From NCBI GenBank assembly GCA_945873125.1, contig CAMCBV010000021.1, forward strand, positions 1 to 51,576: a stretch of 51,576 nt of DNA. The letters run 5' to 3'. The number at the start of each line of letters is the position of its first letter. Position 1 is the stretch's first letter. Below are positions 1-7,540 of the stretch, one piece after another. The notes below the pieces were generated by a model. That model searched no databases, was not told the origin of the DNA, and saw only the letters and a program-made list of their open reading frames with translations. Position numbers and translations under genes: made by a program. This stretch comes from Prosthecobacter debontii. GTDB taxonomy: Bacteria; Verrucomicrobiota; Verrucomicrobiia; Verrucomicrobiales; Akkermansiaceae.

Positions 1-533
1 ATGGATGTGGCGAGAAGTTGGAGATGGGTGGTGGCTTGTTGAAAGGTCGGCAAAGGTATGGCGATCCAGATGAAAAACAGAGGAAAGGCGAGGATTTTGG
101 CAACCTGCCAGCCCCAGAGATAAAGCACGGAACCCCAGATAATGAATGGCAAACCCCCTACCGCCACGCGAGGTTGCAGAGTGCGATATGCCGCAAGATA
201 AAATAGGCAGCCAAGGACGACGGAAGCCAAGCCCCATAAGCTACCAGACTGAACCCTTTGTTTGAAATCCTTGAACCGATATGCTATAAGTCCGAGGATG
301 ATGAATGGCACGAGTTTCCCATGCTCGTAATCGGTCACAGGAGTCCAAGTGCTCAGAAGCCAACCCAAAGTCGAGCGATGATGCCCGGGCCCGTAACGCG
401 TCTCAATGCAAAAGAACCAGATGAGAATCAGGGCTGTCACCCCAACGGAAATCCATAGCGCCAGATTGATACCGGCGACGCGCCGACCGGATGCCTCCGG
501 TGCGGACTTGGGTGACAGATCGGATGGATTCAT
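1..533 (-). CDS. Exosortase/archaeosortase-family transpeptidase, 5' part only
   Basis: The minus strand is open from an ATG at 533 to the window edge (177 codons), so only the N-terminal part is present. The translation has several hydrophobic segments and the marks of the exosortase (EpsH/Xrt) family: a DYEHGKLVP segment matching the family's early YSHG-type motif, then AYR, LPFIIWGSVLYLWGW, and FPLFFIWIAIPLP before the cut. Exosortases are multi-pass inner-membrane enzymes that cleave PEP-CTERM sorting tails from exported proteins, usually in bacteria that make extracellular polysaccharide. The catalytic Cys/Arg/His lie beyond the window, so activity cannot be judged. No clear SD precedes the start. 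Identity rests on motif recognition. Confidence 0.82.
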   Translation of the reverse strand, partial: MNPSDLSPKSAPEASGRRVAGINLALWISVGVTALILIWFFCIETRYGPGHHRSTLGWLLSTWTPVTDYEHGKLVPFIILGLIAYRFKDFKQRVQSGSLWGLASVVLGCLFYLAAYRTLQPRVAVGGLPFIIWGSVLYLWGWQVAKILAFPLFFIWIAIPLPTFQQATTHLQLLATS

Positions 534-620
534 GACAACTGATTTTTACAGGAATGCCTGCAGAACCTAGAGGGGCAAAACCCGATTGCCAAACGAAAAG
601 GTGAACGCCTTCGGTGAAAA

Positions 621-721
621 GGTAGGGCACTCTTGCCAAGAGTGACGCATGGAATAGATTGAAGAATTTTCTCGTTGGATTCCTCGCTTCGCGCGGCGCT
701 CTACGGCGAGAGCGCCCTACC
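621..721. repeat. Composite palindromic repeat, GGTAGGG family, copy 1
   Basis: A 101-bp unit bounded by GGTAGGG (621-627) and its inverse CCCTACC (715-721). The left stem-loop has arms CACTCTT (628-634) and AAGAGTG (638-644) with a GCC loop. The right stem-loop has 8-bp arms GGCGCTCT (695-702) and AGAGCGCC (709-716). It lies between the exosortase start and the end of the alpha-galactosidase gene. The two stems differ in sequence but both are fully self-complementary. Confidence 0.75.
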
Positions 722-752
722 TTTCATCACGGCCGACGAGGACGTGTCTGCC

Positions 753-2792
753 CTATGGTTCCACCTTCATAAACAGATACTGAAGGGTATCGGGGATGGT
801 GGTTTGGAGGATGCCGTTTTCGAAAGTGGCGGTGCCTTTTCCTCCGAGAACCGTGACTTTGGCATCTTTGGAATGGAGTAGCGGAATTTCCGTGGACCAC
901 TTGTCCGAGGTGTTCAATTCACGGAAGACCACCAAACGCGCGCTTTTCCTATCCTGGCTGACGGAGGAAAAACCGGTCCATACATAGCCATCAGGAGCTT
1001 GGCCGATAGGGATGATACTGCCTGAAAAAATGGCTTCACGTTCTTTTTTCCATACCTTGACCAGATCGGGCATGGTTTTGAAAGCATCCTCAGGAAGATT
1101 GGAAACTTCAAACCAGCCGAGCGGACTTGCGAACATGACGCTCGCAAACAAGGTATCCGGTGGGTAGTTGGCAGGTGCCAGAGGATCGCCTTTGTATTTA
1201 TCCGCATGACGGGACTGATTCAAAAACTCCATCCTTAATCTAACAGGATCCACATAGGCACCGAGCGTCCAAAGATTCCTCAGGGTATGGTGCGGCCAGT
1301 AGCGTTTCCAATCGGTGTAGCGGTTTTCCAAAAAGATTGGCCCAACTTGGATACTCCCATAATACCCGGGGCGCAGGCCTGCTGTGGCATCGGCATCGAA
1401 CACAACATGGCCTTCAGTTTTCTCCAACACTTTGCTGTAAAAGCGATTCAAATTCACTTCCGCGGCCGGGCTCTTCATTTCCACGGCATCAATTTTCACA
1501 TATTCAACTCCCGCTTTATCAAAAGCTTCTAACAACATATCCGCGTCTTTCTCCCAGTGAGCCATGTCGTTTTCCGCATCAGGCCCGAACCATAAGCCAA
1601 ATTTCATGCCCTTTTGCTTGGCTGCGTTGACCAAGGGTTTGAGGCCGTTTGGAAAGCGCTCTGGATGAGGCTTCCAAAACTCCGGATCCGCCGCGCGGAA
1701 ATTTCCCCACGCACCTTTGCCCGAAGCCGAGTTCCCGGTCATGCCTTTTTGCCAACCATCATCGACCTGAACGACATCCACACCCAACCGTGCACCGGCC
1801 TCGACTTCCTTGAGCAGAAAATCTTCGCTGATGCGTGAATCACGATTGCGGTCTCCCCAGGTATTACTGAGAAACATTCCGTCGCGCTGTGGCTCATATT
1901 GGCGGAGGCAGCGTTGAAACTTTTGCAACGCGGCAATCCGGCCCGCACGACCCTGCTGATAAGGTAAAACCGTCCAGGGATAGCCCGGTCCGGCGAACGT
2001 GACGCGTCGCCCCTCCCCTGCGACTCGAATATCCCATGTTGATTTCACCGGACGCGCATGCGGCAACGGGCCGAGTTTAAGGAAGATCAGGCCGTTACCT
2101 TTCAGAGGGTCTTCCAAATGGAAAACATTGCACGCAACCTCGAAAAGGTCCTGCAAAGGCAGCCACTCGCGTTCGAAGACGAGCTCGTCATAAAAATCGG
2201 TCTGATCCTTGAGCTCGACCTGAGTGTAGCGCAAATGCTGCGGCGCAAGCATGAGATCTTCAAGGGCTTGGATGGGCTTTTTCGGATCCGGTTTCGCCAT
2301 GTTCGCCTGCTCCAAGCCATCGGGTTTTTTTGCGTCCTTGGGCCCCTCCGTCGTTATGGCCGCTGCCCCGCCACCAGATGACTGCAACATCACACCTGAG
2401 GAATTTGGGAAAATACGAAGCCGGTAGTTGAATGAATCTTTGGCTCCACTTACCTCGAGGATGACTAATAGGCCATCCTCTTCCACCGGACTGATTTTTC
2501 CCTTTCGGGTGGTGAACTTCAGCTCGCGTTTTTCATTTGCAGGATCACCCCCGGGATGCGGCGCAGGCTGCCGACCCGGCTGACGTAGCCATTCGGTATC
2601 GCTGGTTTTGTCACGCAAGGAAGTGGCGGTCAACCAACCGTCCTTGATCGTCCATTTCCGCTCAACAAGCGCATTACCTACGACGATCTCGGTCTCACTC
2701 CACTCTGCATAGCAACCCAGATGCTCCACACGCTCGGCAAAAGCTGCGGGGATAGGAAGGAGAGCGACGAGTAGAGCGAATACAGGTTTCAT
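753..2792 (-). CDS. Secreted alpha-galactosidase-like glycoside hydrolase (GH36/clan GH-D)
   Basis: 679 residues from the ATG at 2792. This start is chosen because it places a clean signal peptide (MKPVFALLVALLPIPAAFA) at the N terminus; the frame stays open 26 codons upstream without a sensible leader. Residues 20-280 form a beta-rich N-terminal region. The TIM-barrel part carries VQVDDGWQ (341-348) and YVKIDAVE (431-438), where Asp435 is in the position of the GH36/GH27 nucleophile. Clan GH-D enzymes remove alpha-galactosyl or related residues from oligosaccharides. The product is probably periplasmic or outer-surface. It reads toward the exosortase gene across a repeat, so it is probably its own transcription unit. 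The exact substrate is unknown. Confidence 0.8.
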   Translation of the reverse strand: MKPVFALLVALLPIPAAFAERVEHLGCYAEWSETEIVVGNALVERKWTIKDGWLTATSLRDKTSDTEWLRQPGRQPAPHPGGDPANEKRELKFTTRKGKISPVEEDGLLVILEVSGAKDSFNYRLRIFPNSSGVMLQSSGGGAAAITTEGPKDAKKPDGLEQANMAKPDPKKPIQALEDLMLAPQHLRYTQVELKDQTDFYDELVFEREWLPLQDLFEVACNVFHLEDPLKGNGLIFLKLGPLPHARPVKSTWDIRVAGEGRRVTFAGPGYPWTVLPYQQGRAGRIAALQKFQRCLRQYEPQRDGMFLSNTWGDRNRDSRISEDFLLKEVEAGARLGVDVVQVDDGWQKGMTGNSASGKGAWGNFRAADPEFWKPHPERFPNGLKPLVNAAKQKGMKFGLWFGPDAENDMAHWEKDADMLLEAFDKAGVEYVKIDAVEMKSPAAEVNLNRFYSKVLEKTEGHVVFDADATAGLRPGYYGSIQVGPIFLENRYTDWKRYWPHHTLRNLWTLGAYVDPVRLRMEFLNQSRHADKYKGDPLAPANYPPDTLFASVMFASPLGWFEVSNLPEDAFKTMPDLVKVWKKEREAIFSGSIIPIGQAPDGYVWTGFSSVSQDRKSARLVVFRELNTSDKWSTEIPLLHSKDAKVTVLGGKGTATFENGILQTTIPDTLQYLFMKVEP

Positions 2793-2871
2793 TGCCCAAA
2801 GAGTCAAAAGTCTAAATGTCCAAAAGTCAATTGGGCAGCCCCGACTTGTCGGGGTGGAGCGTCCGTTCATT

Positions 2872-2982
2872 GGCAGGGATGCGTGTCCCCACGCGTCCGT
2901 TCATGAAATGATAAATCTGCTAAATGAGATTTTATATTGGCTTAATTAGACGAACGGACCTTTGGGGACAAAGGTCCCTGCC
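2872..2982. repeat. Composite palindromic repeat, GGCAGGGA family, copy 1
   Basis: A 111-bp unit bounded by GGCAGGGA (2872-2879) and TCCCTGCC (2975-2982). The left stem is GGATGCGTG paired with CACGCGTCC around a TCCC loop (one G-T pair). The right stem is GGACCTTTG paired with CAAAGGTCC around GGGA, the complement of the left loop. A second full copy is at 5847-5957, and a copy lacking the left hairpin is at 4046-4113. Confidence 0.75.
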
Positions 2983-3012
2983 TAATCACGCGGTCATTTT
3001 ATCAAAATGGCC
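2915..3012. repeat. 98-bp direct repeat, left copy, flanking the nucleotidyltransferase module
   Basis: Base-for-base identical by eye to 4046-4143. It holds the right half of the GGCAGGGA unit plus a second hairpin with arms GGTCATTTT/AAAATGGCC (one G-T pair). The only genes between the two copies are the small protein at 3105 and the nucleotidyltransferase at 3223. A third copy, at 5890-5987, differs at four positions. Confidence 0.85.
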
Positions 3013-3104
3013 ATGCCTCGCGATATTTGATCTCTGCGATAAAAATTCTCTTCATCGCCGATTTTTCATTTTACCTATACGATTCATAGGTGCAGATTTC
3101 AAAC

Positions 3105-3332
3105 ATGTCTGTGCATGATGACATTTCAGCCGAGTGGTTGGACTGGTATAGTCTCACACCCGTTGAGCGCTGGGAACATTCCACGCGTCTGTGGGAAACA
3201 TTTCGATCTTTAGGAGGTAGCCTTGAACCCGAACCCGACACTGAGAGTCCTTTCTTCGATGCAGCGTCATGGTGTCCAACACCTGTTGATGGGCGGCCAG
3301 GCTTGCGTGTTCTACGGAGCTGCGGAATTTAG
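3105..3332 (+). CDS. Small acidic protein partnered with a nucleotidyltransferase (putative antitoxin-like partner)
   Basis: 75 residues from the ATG at 3105; a GTG at 3090 would add five. The protein is rich in Trp and acidic residues in its first half and has a conserved-looking core, LTPVERWEHSTRLWETF, followed by LGGSLEPEPDTESPFFDAA and a basic GLRVLRSCGI tail. I recall this type of small protein directly upstream of MNT/AbiEii-like nucleotidyltransferases, but no named function. Its last 110 nt overlap the next gene in another frame, and the codons for its LGG also spell the downstream gene's AGGAGG ribosome binding site, so translational coupling is likely. A role as partner or antitoxin is inferred from position only. 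Confidence 0.6.
   Translation: MSVHDDISAEWLDWYSLTPVERWEHSTRLWETFRSLGGSLEPEPDTESPFFDAASWCPTPVDGRPGLRVLRSCGI
3212..3217 (+). promoter_or_regulatory. AGGAGG ribosome binding site inside the upstream coding sequence
   Basis: A perfect Shine-Dalgarno core lies five bases before the TTG at 3223, inside the codons of the overlapping small protein. Most genes in this window have no SD, so its presence decides in favour of the TTG start for the nucleotidyltransferase. Confidence 0.75.
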
Positions 3333-3978
3333 CCGAGATGTCGACTTCGCGATTTTTGCAAGCGATGAAAATCTGACGAGGCTGAAGTTGGCACTTCAAG
3401 AATTGCAGGCTGAAGTCATTGCGGTTCCAAGCTTTGAGAAAGCGCACCTTTTGAGAGGACATGCTGTACATTTCCGCTGTCAGGCCAGCGGAGCGGAGGG
3501 AATGAGAGTGGACGTCATGACTCGCATGCGTGGAGTCGATCCCTTTCCTGAACTTTGGCAACGGCGGACGACACTATGGATAGATGGGATTGAAGTTGAT
3601 TTGATGTCGTTGCCGGATTTGGTCCAAGCAAAGAAGACTCAACGACTCAAAGACTGGCCGATGCTGCAGCGCTTGATTGAAGCGAACTGGTTCCAGCATC
3701 AAGATGAACCTACCTCTCAGCGTATTGCATTTTGGCTTCAGGAGTGTCGTAGCCCTGAGATTCTCTTGCAACTCGCTCGGCGTTTTCCGAACGAGACCAT
3801 TTCAGAAGCCCGACATCGCCCCTTGTTAGGGGCGGCTATCAATCAAGATTCAGAAGCTGTGGAAAAAAATCTTGAAAGTGAACGCCTTTTAATTGTTGAA
3901 GAAGACAAAGCCTACTGGAGGTCCCTGCGCGAAGAATTAGAACTGATGAGAAAACAAATACGCGATAAACATCCGTAA
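3223..3978 (+). CDS. Nucleotidyltransferase-fold protein (MNT/AbiEii-like)
   Basis: 251 residues from TTG 3223, the start supported by a perfect AGGAGG. The N terminus carries the nucleotidyltransferase signature: GG at 24-25 (LLMGGQACVFYG) followed by RDVDF with Asp39 and Asp41 as probable metal ligands. The middle (residues 60-140) continues the fold; the C-terminal third is helical and charged. Proteins of this type transfer nucleotides to RNA or protein targets and occur as the enzymatic half of two-gene MNT/HEPN, AbiE or MenTA-like modules. Here the partner would be the small overlapping protein upstream. The pair sits between identical 98-bp repeats, which suggests an acquired module. 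Toxicity or target cannot be read from sequence. Confidence 0.7.
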   Translation: MNPNPTLRVLSSMQRHGVQHLLMGGQACVFYGAAEFSRDVDFAIFASDENLTRLKLALQELQAEVIAVPSFEKAHLLRGHAVHFRCQASGAEGMRVDVMTRMRGVDPFPELWQRRTTLWIDGIEVDLMSLPDLVQAKKTQRLKDWPMLQRLIEANWFQHQDEPTSQRIAFWLQECRSPEILLQLARRFPNETISEARHRPLLGAAINQDSEAVEKNLESERLLIVEEDKAYWRSLREELELMRKQIRDKHP

Positions 3979-4045
3979 CAATGCCCGCGCTCAATCATTT
4001 TTCTGAGACCAAGACTTTTTTTACAAGCCGCCTTTTTTAAGGTCC

Positions 4046-4143
4046 ATCTGCTAAATGAGATTTTATATTGGCTTAATTAGACGAACGGACCTTTGGGGAC
4101 AAAGGTCCCTGCCTAATCACGCGGTCATTTTATCAAAATGGCC
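4046..4143. repeat. 98-bp direct repeat, right copy, flanking the nucleotidyltransferase module
   Basis: Identical to 2915-3012. The sequence to its left is unrelated to the corresponding left flank of copy 1: the first hairpin of the composite unit is missing. The second copy is therefore a truncated duplicate ending just before hemL. Confidence 0.85.
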
Positions 4144-4198
4144 CTACCAACCCACCTTTGAGATTTGAATTTTGGATTTTGAAACTTAACTTCGTGCC

Positions 4199-5485
4199 GT
4201 GTCCAACCTCTCCAGCAAACTTTTCGCCGTCGCTAAGCAATATATTCCCGGGGGTGTGAATTCTCCGGTTCGCGCTTTTAAGAACGTGGACGGCGAGCCA
4301 TTTTTTGTCCGTCGTGCCAAGGGCTGTCGCATCACGGATATCGATGGGAAAACCTATATCGACTACATCGGTTCATGGGGACCGAACATTCTGGGTCACG
4401 CACCGGTTGAGATCACCAACACGATTCATCAGGTCGCCAAGGACGGGATTTCTTTCGGTATTCCGAATCCCTATGAGGTTGATATGGCACGCATGATTTG
4501 TGAATGGGTGCCATCCGTCGAAAAAGTCCGTATGACTTCATCGGGAACCGAGGCCACGATGTCGGCAATCCGACTCGCCCGTGGTTTCACCGGTCGAGAC
4601 TATATCGTGAAGTTTGATGGATGTTATCACGGACATTCTGATTCGTTGCTGGTTGCCGCCGGCTCCGGCGCACTCACTCATGGCGAGCCGGATTCGGCAG
4701 GTGTGCCGCGTGCGTTTGCGGAAAAAACCATCGTGCTCTCCTACAACGATCCGGATTCGTTAGAAAAAGTCTTCCAAGAAATGGGCGATCGAATCGCGGC
4801 GATCATCGTCGAGTCCTACCCTGCCAACGCCGGACTGGTTTTCCCGAAACCCGGTTATCTTGCCCTCCTATCATCGATCACGAAAAAATACGGAGCCCTG
4901 CTCATTTTTGACGAGGTCATGACCGGGTTCCGACTGGGCAGAGCAGGTGTGCAAGGCCTCGAACATATCACGCCGGATCTTTCCTGCTTCGGCAAAGTCA
5001 TCGGCGGAGGTCTTCCCGTCGGAGCGTTCGGCGGCCGGGCGGATGTGATGGATAGGATTGCGCCCATGGGTCCGGTATACCAGGCAGGGACACTCTCGGG
5101 TAACCCTCTCGCAATGGCTGCGGGGCTTGCCCAGCTTCGCGAACTTTCATCCGGAAGCCCCAATGGCTTCGAGCGTCTCGACCAGATTGGCCGCTATTTT
5201 GAAACCGGACTGAGCGGGCTCATGAATCAAAAAGGCATTCCTCACCGGATCAACCGTGTGGGCTCGATGTTCTGTCTCTACTTCACCGATCGTGAAATCG
5301 TGAATGTCGACGACGTGATGAAACAAGATATGAGTCTCTTCAAAAAGTTCTTCTGGGGATGCTTGGACAGGGGTGTCTATATCGCGCCTTCACCTTACGA
5401 GACCGGCTTCCTGTCACTTGCCCACAGCGAAGCCGATATCGATGAAACGCTGACGGTATTCGAAGAAGCGCTGGCGGCGATATAG
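4199..5485 (+). CDS. hemL: Glutamate-1-semialdehyde 2,1-aminomutase
   Basis: 428 residues, normal length, from a GTG start at 4199; no in-frame ATG is available upstream. It converts glutamate-1-semialdehyde to 5-aminolevulinate in the C5 route of tetrapyrrole synthesis, using PLP. Diagnostic stretches are GGVNSPVRAF near the N terminus, TSSGTEATMSAIRLAR, FDEVMTGFR, and CFGKVIGGGLPVGAFGG with the PLP lysine at about 266. It stands alone on the plus strand among repeats: a 98-bp repeat ends 55 bp before its start, and a composite repeat follows its stop. No other heme gene is nearby. Confidence 0.97.
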   Translation: MSNLSSKLFAVAKQYIPGGVNSPVRAFKNVDGEPFFVRRAKGCRITDIDGKTYIDYIGSWGPNILGHAPVEITNTIHQVAKDGISFGIPNPYEVDMARMICEWVPSVEKVRMTSSGTEATMSAIRLARGFTGRDYIVKFDGCYHGHSDSLLVAAGSGALTHGEPDSAGVPRAFAEKTIVLSYNDPDSLEKVFQEMGDRIAAIIVESYPANAGLVFPKPGYLALLSSITKKYGALLIFDEVMTGFRLGRAGVQGLEHITPDLSCFGKVIGGGLPVGAFGGRADVMDRIAPMGPVYQAGTLSGNPLAMAAGLAQLRELSSGSPNGFERLDQIGRYFETGLSGLMNQKGIPHRINRVGSMFCLYFTDREIVNVDDVMKQDMSLFKKFFWGCLDRGVYIAPSPYETGFLSLAHSEADIDETLTVFEEALAAI

Positions 5486-5518
5486 CATAGGTAGGGAGCA
5501 AATGGCAGAATTGCAAAT

Positions 5519-5618
5519 GGTAGGGCGCTTTTGATAAAAGCGCCGCATGAAATGAGAAGTTAAATTTGCTTCATTTTCCATCCGTTCCACCGGGTCATTT
5601 TATCAAAATGACCCTACC
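5519..5618. repeat. Composite palindromic repeat, GGTAGGG family, copy 2
   Basis: A 100-bp unit from GGTAGGG (5519-5525) to CCCTACC (5612-5618). The left stem has 9-bp arms GGCGCTTTT and AAAAGCGCC with a GAT loop. The right stem has 9-bp arms GGTCATTTT (5593-5601) and AAAATGACC (5605-5613). Read inward from each tag, both ends share the TTTTGATAAAA apex but differ in the next four base pairs, with both arms changed together. Confidence 0.8.
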
Positions 5619-5820
5619 ATGCTTTGCGATATTTAATCTCTGTGATCTTTGCGATCTCTGTGGTTAAAACTCTTCATTTTCCATCCGTTTCACGCGGTCA
5701 TTTTATCAAAATGACCCTACCATGCTTCGCGATATTTAATCTCTGTGCTCTTTGCGATCTCTGTGGTTAAAACTCTTCATTTTCCATCCGTTCCACGCGG
5801 TCATTTTATCAAAATGACCC
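5593..5820. repeat. 103-bp tandem repeat, two full units and a partial third
   Basis: The hairpin with arms GGTCATTTT/AAAATGACC recurs at 5593, 5696 and 5799, an exact 103-bp period. Between hairpins each unit holds a short internal tandem of 9-mers (ATCTCTGTG, ATCTTTGCG or CTCTTTGCG, ATCTCTGTG) and the phrase TTCATTTTCCATCCGTT. No convincing coding sequence is seen in it. The units differ at only a few positions, so expansion looks recent. Confidence 0.85.
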
Positions 5821-5846
5821 TACCGCGCGAATTCTTCATGATCAAT

Positions 5847-5987
5847 GGCAGGGACGCTTGTCCTCACGCGTCCGTTCATGGAATGATAAATCTGCTAAAT
5901 GAGATTTTATGTTGGCTTAATCAGACGAATGGACCTTTGGGGACAAAGGTCCCTGCCTAATCACGCGGTCATTTTATCAAAATGACC
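5847..5987. repeat. Composite palindromic repeat, GGCAGGGA family, copy 2, with third 98-bp copy
   Basis: GGCAGGGA (5847-5854) to TCCCTGCC (5950-5957) is again 111 bp. Positions 5890-5987 match the 98-bp repeats at 2915 and 4046 except at four sites. It ends seven bases before the stop of the epimerase gene. Confidence 0.8.
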
Positions 5988-5994
5988 CTACCTG

Positions 5995-6834
5995 TTATTC
6001 TTCGATGCTTATCTTTATACTGAGAGCACAAACCGTTCCCGGCATGACGATGACGGCTTTGTCATTCGCGATGGCGGCTTCGATACAGCAGAATTTCCTA
6101 TAGCCATCATCCGGAAGGTCCTCAAGCGCTGCGGATTTCTCTACCCATGGATTCCAGACAACGGTCGAGGGGCTGCCGCTTTTCTCAATCAGCAAGGTTC
6201 TGCCTGATAAATCATCCACGAGCAGTAAGCTATTAGAACTATCGTAAATCGAATCCACCTCCCCTTTGAAAGTCAGAACACTTTTTTGCACGCGCCGGGT
6301 CGGCTTGCCGACCGTATCGAGATACTCCTCGCCATCCAGATTCACGATACGCACGTGTTCGATATCGGATACCGCGAAATACGGATGCAGAGCGCCTGAA
6401 ACGACAACAGGTATTTCATTGGGATTGCGTGTTTCAAGAATCACTTCCAGTGCCTCGCCAAGCTTTAAAATCAAGGCTGCACTCCAAATTCCTTCGGTCA
6501 TTTCAAAATTAAAAACAACTCCCTCATCGCTTTCGCTAGCCGCCACGAAATTCCAAAACCGCGTCCTAGCGATTCCATGAGAGGGCATGTCAGGGTCCGC
6601 GGGATGAGCATTGAACCATGGCCAACAAACCGGCACCCCGCCACGGATTGCTTTTCCTTCTTTCAGGACCGCTACGGGGCTCAAATACAACACCTCCTCC
6701 TCTTCCACCGGACGCCAAGACATGACGTGAGCACCGTGGAGTGCCACTCGGGCGACACATGTCGGATGATTGATTTCAAATATGGGATACGAGGGATCTG
6801 ATGCTACAAGCTGAACGGATTGAGGGAGATTCAT
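5995..6834 (-). CDS. Glucose-6-phosphate 1-epimerase-like protein (YeaD/aldose epimerase family)
   Basis: 279 residues from the ATG at 6834. The frame is open 49 codons further upstream, but that would overlap the preceding gene and has no family resemblance. The fold is the galactose-mutarotase beta-sandwich: ARVALHGAHVMSW near the N terminus, IRGGVPVCWPWF, SHGIARTRFW, and a C-terminal VVWNPW / FCCIEAA pair, all typical of the D-hexose-6-phosphate epimerase (YeaD) branch. These enzymes interconvert anomers of hexose 6-phosphates in the cytosol; there is no signal peptide. It probably shares a transcript with the two genes upstream on the minus strand (CIA30-like, Hsp15-like), 88 bp away. Confidence 0.88.
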   Translation of the reverse strand: MNLPQSVQLVASDPSYPIFEINHPTCVARVALHGAHVMSWRPVEEEEVLYLSPVAVLKEGKAIRGGVPVCWPWFNAHPADPDMPSHGIARTRFWNFVAASESDEGVVFNFEMTEGIWSAALILKLGEALEVILETRNPNEIPVVVSGALHPYFAVSDIEHVRIVNLDGEEYLDTVGKPTRRVQKSVLTFKGEVDSIYDSSNSLLLVDDLSGRTLLIEKSGSPSTVVWNPWVEKSAALEDLPDDGYRKFCCIEAAIANDKAVIVMPGTVCALSIKISIEE

Positions 6835-6922
6835 GCGAATGACATACGTGACGGAAATGGCAGAATATTCATGATTCCGATGGATTACATCGAAATAATC
6901 GCTCCGTGCCGCAGAGGACATC

Positions 6923-7498
6923 TCACTCCACCGCCATCCAGTCCACCTCAATCTCAAACTCTCCCGCCTTTTTGTCAGCAATCAGGAAACCCAGTTCCTC
7001 GACTTTCGATGAATTGAAGGGTGGACCCTCAAGATCCATTCCTCGCCAAGTTGGCGATAGAGTCTTGAACGGCACTTTGACCACGATCCACTTTCCGTTT
7101 TCGGTCGTGAACTGGGCGGCGTAGGAAACGGCAGATCCCCTGTAGCGCGCATCGGTCGCAAGGCGAAGTTGATAAATTCTGCCATCCCCTTTGAGCCTGA
7201 TCACCAAGGCGGTCTTTCCACTGAAATCATATTTGCGGTTCAGAGTGCGAATTGAGGAAAATCCACCGGAGTTTTCAAGAGAGAGGTTTCCTACAAAATG
7301 CAACAAGCCATCTTTGATCAACGGACCTCCTTTTGAAAGACCTCCCATCACCCCGTCATTCACGGCAATCCATTCGGGTTCTGTAGCCTGATTTTTAAAT
7401 TCCATCAATTTTTTCATCGGGCTTTCCGGATCTTCAGCTCTTGAAAAGGATGCTGAAATGAGAGCACAGAATGTGCTGAATAAAATAAGGGATTTCAT
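6923..7498 (-). CDS. Secreted CIA30-domain protein
   Basis: 191 residues from ATG 7498; a GTG directly before it is the alternative. An N-terminal signal peptide (KSLILFSTFCALISASFSRA) is followed by a jelly-roll domain typical of the CIA30/NDUFAF1 family: WIAVNDGVMGGLSKG, FVGNLSLENSGGFSSIR, YDFSGKTALVIRLKGDGR, then FKTLSPTWRG and VEELGFLIADKKAGEFEIEVDWM. In eukaryotes CIA30 assists complex I assembly. Bacterial homologues are uncharacterised and may bind carbohydrate or protein in the periplasm, so no function is assigned. It lies 39 bp downstream of the hslR-like gene and is probably co-transcribed with it. Confidence 0.8.
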   Translation of the reverse strand: MKSLILFSTFCALISASFSRAEDPESPMKKLMEFKNQATEPEWIAVNDGVMGGLSKGGPLIKDGLLHFVGNLSLENSGGFSSIRTLNRKYDFSGKTALVIRLKGDGRIYQLRLATDARYRGSAVSYAAQFTTENGKWIVVKVPFKTLSPTWRGMDLEGPPFNSSKVEELGFLIADKKAGEFEIEVDWMAVE

Positions 7499-7540
7499 CA
7501 CTCAAGGAAGCTCAACATTTCCGGACCGCAAGGGGTAAAT

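Noticed and set aside
572..592. A TGGC...TTGC pair on the minus strand upstream of the exosortase gene, like a sigma-54 promoter.
   Set aside because: The GG to GC spacing is twelve bases instead of ten, and the rest of the consensus is missing.
403..639. A 78-residue open frame on the minus strand.
   Set aside because: It overlaps the exosortase gene in another frame, and the exosortase translation is clearly the real one.
5593..5820. The regularly spaced 103-bp repeats as a possible CRISPR array.
   Set aside because: The whole unit including the 'spacer' repeats, the period is too long, and no cas gene is present.
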